From Prosapia bicincta (Eukaryota; Arthropoda; Insecta; Hemiptera; Cercopidae): a stretch of 64,000 nt of DNA. Below are positions 59,138 through 64,000 of this stretch, one piece after another. Numbering within the stretch: the first letter of the stretch is position 1; the number at the start of each line of letters is the position of its first letter. The stretch is taken from assembly GCA_036971475.1 (NCBI GenBank), contig JBAIZL010000003.1:86978042-87042041 (forward strand), read 5' to 3'. A program made the position numbers and the translations under genes. The notes beneath the pieces are model-generated. The model did no database searches. It saw nothing but the letters and a program-made list of their open reading frames with translations, and had not been told where the DNA came from.

Positions 59138-61285
59138 TTATTTTGCTGCCCTAACATTACAAACACTGAATATATTATCAAATTTAGATTTTACTTGTAT
59201 TTGTTCATTTATCAACTCATTATTAGTATTATATTTATGTATTTCTAAAGCTTCATAAATATTCATTCTCAGGACTTTGTTAATTTCTTTTACAAGTATC
59301 ATATTATCTATATTAGGAGATAAGTGATTATTATTAATACAATGACTAGCAAAATTTGATTTATAAATTTCTGGCTTTTTATATGCATTAAAATGTTCTT
59401 TATATCTATCTTTACGTTTTTTCTTAGTTTGTCCTATATAAACTTTATTACAATGATCACATTCTAATTTATATACACCGTTTTTTTCATACATATTAAT
59501 AATATTATTATTATTCATTATATTTATTAATTTATTATTAGTATTATAAGCGAATTTTATGTTGCTACCTTTAAACAATTTTGTGATATTTTTTACTTCA
59601 TTACAAAAAAATGTAAATGAAGTCCATATGATATTTTCATCATTATTTTTGTAAATTAGATTATTATTTTGTTTTTTTAAAATATTATAATTAACTTTAT
59701 CAACAGTTTTCTTTTTATAGCCATTCTCAATTGCAATTTGATAGATAATGTTTTTCACTCTTATCTTGTTTTCATTATTCATAGGTATTTTATACCGTAA
59801 CATTATACCGTATTTTATATTGTAATCTATATAATAAATTGTATAATGCAGCCATTTTTTGATTATACGGATGGTTAGAACTATTAGGTATAATTTGGTT
59901 AGTTTGTGTCGGTTTATGATATATGTTAAATTCAAATTAATTTATATGTCTTATAATTGTTATATCTAGAAAGTTGATCTTATTATTTTTCTCCATTTCA
60001 TAAGTAAAATTAATATTTTTATTTATCATATTTACTTTATCTAAAATAGTTATTAAGTTTATACCATTATTATTAGATACATATAAACCATCATCTACAT
60101 ATCTAAACCAATAACCGTTTTTATCAAATGTCTGTATAATTTTTTTATTTTATCATCTATATATTTTTAAAATATTTCAGATATTATATTCGATAAGGGA
60201 GAACCCATGGCAAGACCATCTTCCTGTTTGTAAATTTTATTATTATATGAAACATAATTTTGATTTAATATTATTTTTAATGTATTTATAATTTCTAGTA
60301 TTAATTTTCTATCTTTTTCATTTTGCTCTAATCTAGATTTTATAATATTGAGAGTCTCTTTTATAGGAATATTTGTGTACATATTTTTTATATCTAATGA
60401 TATTAATTTTGTTTTATTATCAATATTAATTAGTTTTAATTTATCAATAAGGTTAATAGAATTACTTATGGTATGATTATTATTTAGTTTCATTTTATCT
60501 TTAAGAATAGATGTTATGATTTTAGATATTTTATAAGAAGGGGCATTCATAAAATTTACTAATGGTCTAATTGGTTTCTCAATTTTGTGTAATTTAATAA
60601 GTCCATTCTATATTGGAATTTTTGGATTATCGATCATATAATTACTAATATTATATTTATTAAATAATTTATAAGAAGATTTTATTAAATTTTTCATTTC
60701 ATTTTGATATTTCTTTGTAGGATCCTTATATATTTCACTAAATTTATTTTCATTTATATATTTTTCTGTTTTATTTATGTGTTCGTTCTTATCAATAATT
60801 ACAATAGCATTACTTTTATCAGCTTTTACTGTAATTAGATTGTTATTATGTAGTTTATCTTTTAAATCTTTAACTCCTAAATATGTTTGTTTATGGGTTT
60901 TATTAATTTTATTAGTTTTAATTAATTTTTTTATTTCATGAGCTGCTTCGATTCTGGTACTATCTTGTATATTTTCATTTAATTTACTAATAGCTATTTT
61001 TGTATCAATTATTATATAATCAATATCTTTATTTATGTTTCTTTTTATATTGACTTTATTATTTTCAAGTAGTTTTATTTCGCAATTATTAAATTTAGTA
61101 TTAGATAAATTAACAACATTAGGGTGAAAGCTATGATATTTAACTTCAGGTATTATTTTCATTTGGTTTTCAAGTTTCAAATTATTTAGTTTTTTTTTTG
61201 ATAAATTATTTATTTTTATATTTCTAATTTTATTTATCATGAAGTTAATTTTATTGTATTTTTCTTCCCATTTTATATTATTCAT
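59138..61285 (-). pseudogene. Penelope-like RT / GIY-YIG polyprotein, frameshifted
   Basis: Segment 1 (60608-61285, 225 residues) starts MNNIKWEEKYNK and contains VKADKSNAIVIIDKNEH, the conserved KADKG-like motif upstream of the RT palm. The next 50 bases, in another frame, read LIKLHKIEKPIRPLV, the expected P..HK..P.RP motif. Segment 2 (60167-60550) holds RT motif A, SLDIKNMYTNIP (residues 51-62), and motif B, EDGLAMGSPLSN (110-121). The catalytic YVDD lies at 60090-60101 in a third stretch, followed by NINFTYEMEKNNKINFLDITI. Segment 3 (59138-59935) gives the connector and endonuclease: GVYKLECDHCNKVYIGQT (153-170), RYKEHF (177-182), then H198 and H204. The enzyme would copy RNA and nick target DNA. 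Only a few shifts separate the frames, so it is fairly young. Codon use is extremely AT-rich (Asn, Lys, Ile). Confidence 0.95.
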
Positions 61286-61336
61286 TGTAGAAGCTAATTT
61301 TAAATGTAATTTATATATTTCAGTAGTTAAATACTG

Positions 61337-61367
<31 letters not shown>

Positions 61368-61372
<5 letters not shown>

Positions 61373-62984
61373 ATAATATAATATTAAGTTAATTAATGCA
61401 ACTTGAAGTAAGAAATAATTTCAAATAGAAATATGAATTTTGGGTTGCAATACAAGTAAAGTATGTAAGAGAAGTGCTAAAAGGGGCTTATTTGTGGGAA
61501 GGAATAAGTAATACATTTTACAAGTTTCTAGGGAGTTTTTGTTTAAGTCACGAAGCGGAGAAGTGTGCGTGGCCTAACAGCAGAACTGTGGTAGTTAGAT
61601 GTAAGCTTACTCCCAAGAGCTGGGAACACGCGCAGACTAGTGCGAATTCAAAGAAAATTGGATTTCTAACAGAAATGTTTAAATTCTCAACGTTTACTAG
61701 TAAATTCCTTATTGGTCGATATTTGAAAAGATGTAATACGATTGTCCAAGAAAATTAGAAGTGGGGTGTTTGATTTTGAACCAGAGAAATTGCTAGAGAT
61801 AGAAAAAACAGCGATACACAGGACTCGGCGAAGGGTGGACACATAAGTCTGAAATGGGAAAGTTTTAATTAGGTGGGTTTAAGTTAAAGTAAAGTTAAAG
61901 GAGGGAGTTATAGTTATTTTAATTAAATCAAGAAAATAATTCTTGTTGATTAATTAAAAGTGCCTAAGGGTTTGTAAAAGGAAATTTTTTATAAAAAGGG
62001 CGATCCGCGAATAAAAGGGAAATTGTTGTGATTAAAGTTATAGTGAAAGTTTTTTGGATCAAGGTATTGTGTTTGTCAAACAGCATTTTAACAAGTGTCA
62101 GTGTAGTGAGAAAGGGTTCATCTGAAGGAAATGGAACAAACTTAAGTATTGCACTCTCTGTTGCTATAATATAATACTTCTTCTAAACTTCTGGTCAATA
62201 CGTTATGATTAAAATTTCTTTATAAAAATGTCTTTATTGTAATAAGATTAATAATAAGGAGTTTTCTAAAGCAGTAACCTAACAAGCCCTGAGAATAAAT
62301 ATTATAAACATTAAGAGTCTCAAAACAAAACCGAAATAAAATAATATCAAATTTAATGTAATGCAAATTTGTAATATTAAATATTGTAGTAAGGTAAAAC
62401 ATCGGTGGATTTATGTCACTAGTAAATGAAATTTTGTAAAGTAAAGTTGTTAATATTACTATTTTGCATTTAAATAAAGGTACTGAAAAAAAATTGCAAT
62501 TACTTTATATTACCTTGAGTAATATTGGCGCCCAAAACCCTAGATTTTATTGTTAATTAAATAGCATAGATGCTCAGGTTCAGTTAGTAGAATTGTTGTT
62601 GAGTAAAAGTGTTGTATGTTATAATTTAGTTCCACAACGTGGGCAGTTAATTAAAAGGTAACTTAGCAAACATAAATTATCACATAAAAATCTTTGATGT
62701 TATAAAAACATTTTTAGTTTACGTAATAATATATATAGTCATTGTAATTGTATTTTCCAAGTATAAGTATTGCCTACAAATAAATAAAACTTTTTGCGGA
62801 CGCGCCTAAAATTGTAAATTTCTTTTAAAAAAAAGCTAAAAACAACCTCATTTACACATCATACCAAACTTAATAAACTCTCGGTTTTTTAAAAAAACAG
62901 ATCACTATGTTAGCAAGACAGAATGATAGCGTATGGAAAACAAGCATTCATCTACTACAAGAATAAACAAGTAATATATAAACA
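61368..62984. other. No supported gene
   Basis: A 94-residue plus-strand frame at 61474-61758 shows no motif. The rest is AT-rich. Confidence 0.4.
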
Positions 62985-63055
62985 AAAATTAGGTCAATTC
63001 CTACTTAGGTCAAGAAAGAATAATTTTATTTTAATTACTTTCGTTAAATAATTAC
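62985..63055 (-). repeat. Dispersed repeat R1, truncated end
   Basis: AGGTCAATTCCTACTTAGGTC and ATAATTTTATTTTAATTACTTTCG match the corresponding end of the R1 copy at 3550, then break off into (TA)n at 63056-63070. Confidence 0.65.
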
Positions 63056-63071
63056 TATATATATATATATA

Positions 63072-63290
63072 CGCTGATGCGTATTCCTTCACGGATGGAA
63101 AAAATATGATGAATAGTTAGTATTTGGAGTACATCCGTTCATTCTCCAGTCAACAGTTGACTCGCTCTTCAACTGATGTTGGGTTCACTTCGTCAATGCT
63201 AGATGAGATTCTAGCGAAACGTCGGACCTGCGATTTTATGCACTGCAGAATGAACGGATGTACTCCAGATATAACTATTCATGATATATA
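63072..63290. repeat. Family P, inverted pair with deleted centre
   Basis: The left arm (63072-63150) is the reverse complement of the outer part of the family P unit. The right unit (63160-63290) is in plus orientation and contains GCTAGA / TGAGAT / TCTAGC, a perfect six-pair hairpin followed by GAAACGTC. This differs from the 1.6-kb palindrome only in losing the middle of the left arm. Confidence 0.85.
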
Positions 63291-64000
63291 GATGTCTAAT
63301 GTTTTATATACATTCATAGATAAGACAGAATCACAGTATTGTGGCAAAATTTCTGGTTCAAATGACGAGTCATTATTACAATAATGCTATGGAATCCACA
63401 GTTTTGGTTGTAATATTAATATTATTCATCATATACCACTCTAAGAAAAACATTTCCAGCTATGGTTTGTTTGCTCAGTGTCAGAGTGTTGGATTTCAAT
63501 AACGAACCAGCATATAACTGCTTGTTTTGAAATAAACACAAGACACAGACGGTTGGGATTTACTTAAAGTGTTGCTTAAAGTCCACTGGATTTTTAAGAA
63601 AGACATAAATGAAAACTTTCAGCAAAAGTGAAAGAAAGAATATAGGCTAACCAAAATTGTGATTCACTCATGCCTAATTTGCTCTTACCTAAATGGTGTC
63701 CGTGTATTAGTTATAGAACTAAAAATATTATATTTTTTGTTTTTTTTTTTTTTTTGGTTTTAAACATAAGTGGATACTTTAAAGGACCACATAATATTCT
63801 TGGTTGGGGCGAATTTGGCCCGAAGGCACTGTCCTAAAGAACCTAAAGGTTATAGTTTTATTGTTGTATGAGCTATATTCACTTATGATGATGACCTTGT
63901 CACTGAAACTTATTGATTGTGAGTTATAATATTTTAAATAACAAACTAAATAACCACAAAATAACTTTATTTAATCACTTGATGTACATTTCGGTTACCA
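63291..64000. other. No supported gene; repeated string at the edge
   Basis: A poly-T run lies at about 63741-63756. The last bases (GTACATTTCGGTTACCA) repeat 19319-19335; on the minus strand they read GGTAACCGAAATGTACAT, which could be the 3' half of another hammerhead-like motif cut off by the window end. Confidence 0.4.

Larger units (their letters stand above)
58920..61367 (-). mobile_element. Penelope-like retroelement (RT plus GIY-YIG), family 1
   Basis: The minus-strand body lies between (TA)n tracts at 58922-58950 and 61340-61367. The order 5' to 3' is N-terminal region, reverse transcriptase, connector, GIY-YIG endonuclease, then a hammerhead-like motif. This is the canonical Penelope layout. 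Shorter relics of the same family occur at 24.6-25.2 and 39.6-40.1 kb. The element is about 2.4 kb, near full coding length, but interrupted by frameshifts and stops. Confidence 0.93.

Overview
This 64 kb window looks like gene-poor, repeat-dominated nuclear DNA from an invertebrate. An arthropod, perhaps an insect, is my best guess, from the mix of Penelope-like, piggyBac, hAT and Tigger/pogo elements, the very long (TA)n and (GT)n microsatellites and the AT-rich background. The species cannot be read from the sequence. I found no host protein-coding exon, tRNA, rRNA or CRISPR that I could support. Every recognisable protein is a decayed transposable-element product.

Layout. 0-5.9 kb: a ~31-bp array ending in a Tigger-type terminus, a palindromic short repeat family embedded in (TA)n/(GT)n, and a copy of a dispersed repeat (family R1). 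6.5-8.6 kb: a degenerate ~120-bp tandem array split by a piggyBac element with intact-looking ends and TTAA on both sides. 9.5-14.6 kb: R1 copies, a Tigger relic and two Penelope endonuclease relics. 15.4-16.75 kb: a 20-bp minisatellite with an exact 523-bp higher-order period. 20.4-21.7 kb: a 161-bp satellite. 22-26.6 kb: R1, Penelope 3' ends and an endonuclease relic among microsatellites. 27.4-28.1 kb: a Tigger-type MITE. 28.9-30.1 kb: a 140-bp dimeric satellite with monomeric flanks. 34-36.3 kb: a large inverted repeat, a purine-rich array and a Tigger element with a broken CENP-B-like DNA-binding domain. 37.3-38.3 kb: a 94-95-bp array. 38.9-40.3 kb: microsatellites, a Penelope endonuclease relic and an unidentified coding-like scrap. 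41.2-41.9 kb: an array built of 43- and 67-bp units. 43.4-45.8 kb: hammerhead-like motifs, a direct duplication and a 965-bp hAT element. 47.3-47.8 kb: compound TA arrays. 50.7-51.7 kb: a Tigger MITE carrying its own minisatellite. 52.4-53.9 kb: a 58-bp array. 54.2-55.7 kb: a 1,489-bp hAT element. 56-58.1 kb: a SINE-like head, a small terminal-inverted-repeat element and a Tigger-type fragment. 58.6-61.4 kb: the best-preserved Penelope-like element (RT plus GIY-YIG) with hammerhead-like motifs. 63.0-63.3 kb: R1 and palindrome family again.

The most coherent non-obvious signal is a hammerhead-ribozyme-like core (CTGANGA, hairpin, GAAA) recurring at about ten or more places on both strands, often next to Penelope endonuclease relics or (TA)n. 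One copy (58.6 kb) has plausible stems I, II and III. A second theme is nesting: tandem arrays inside transposons and transposons inside tandem arrays, with target-site duplications that give clear insertion order.
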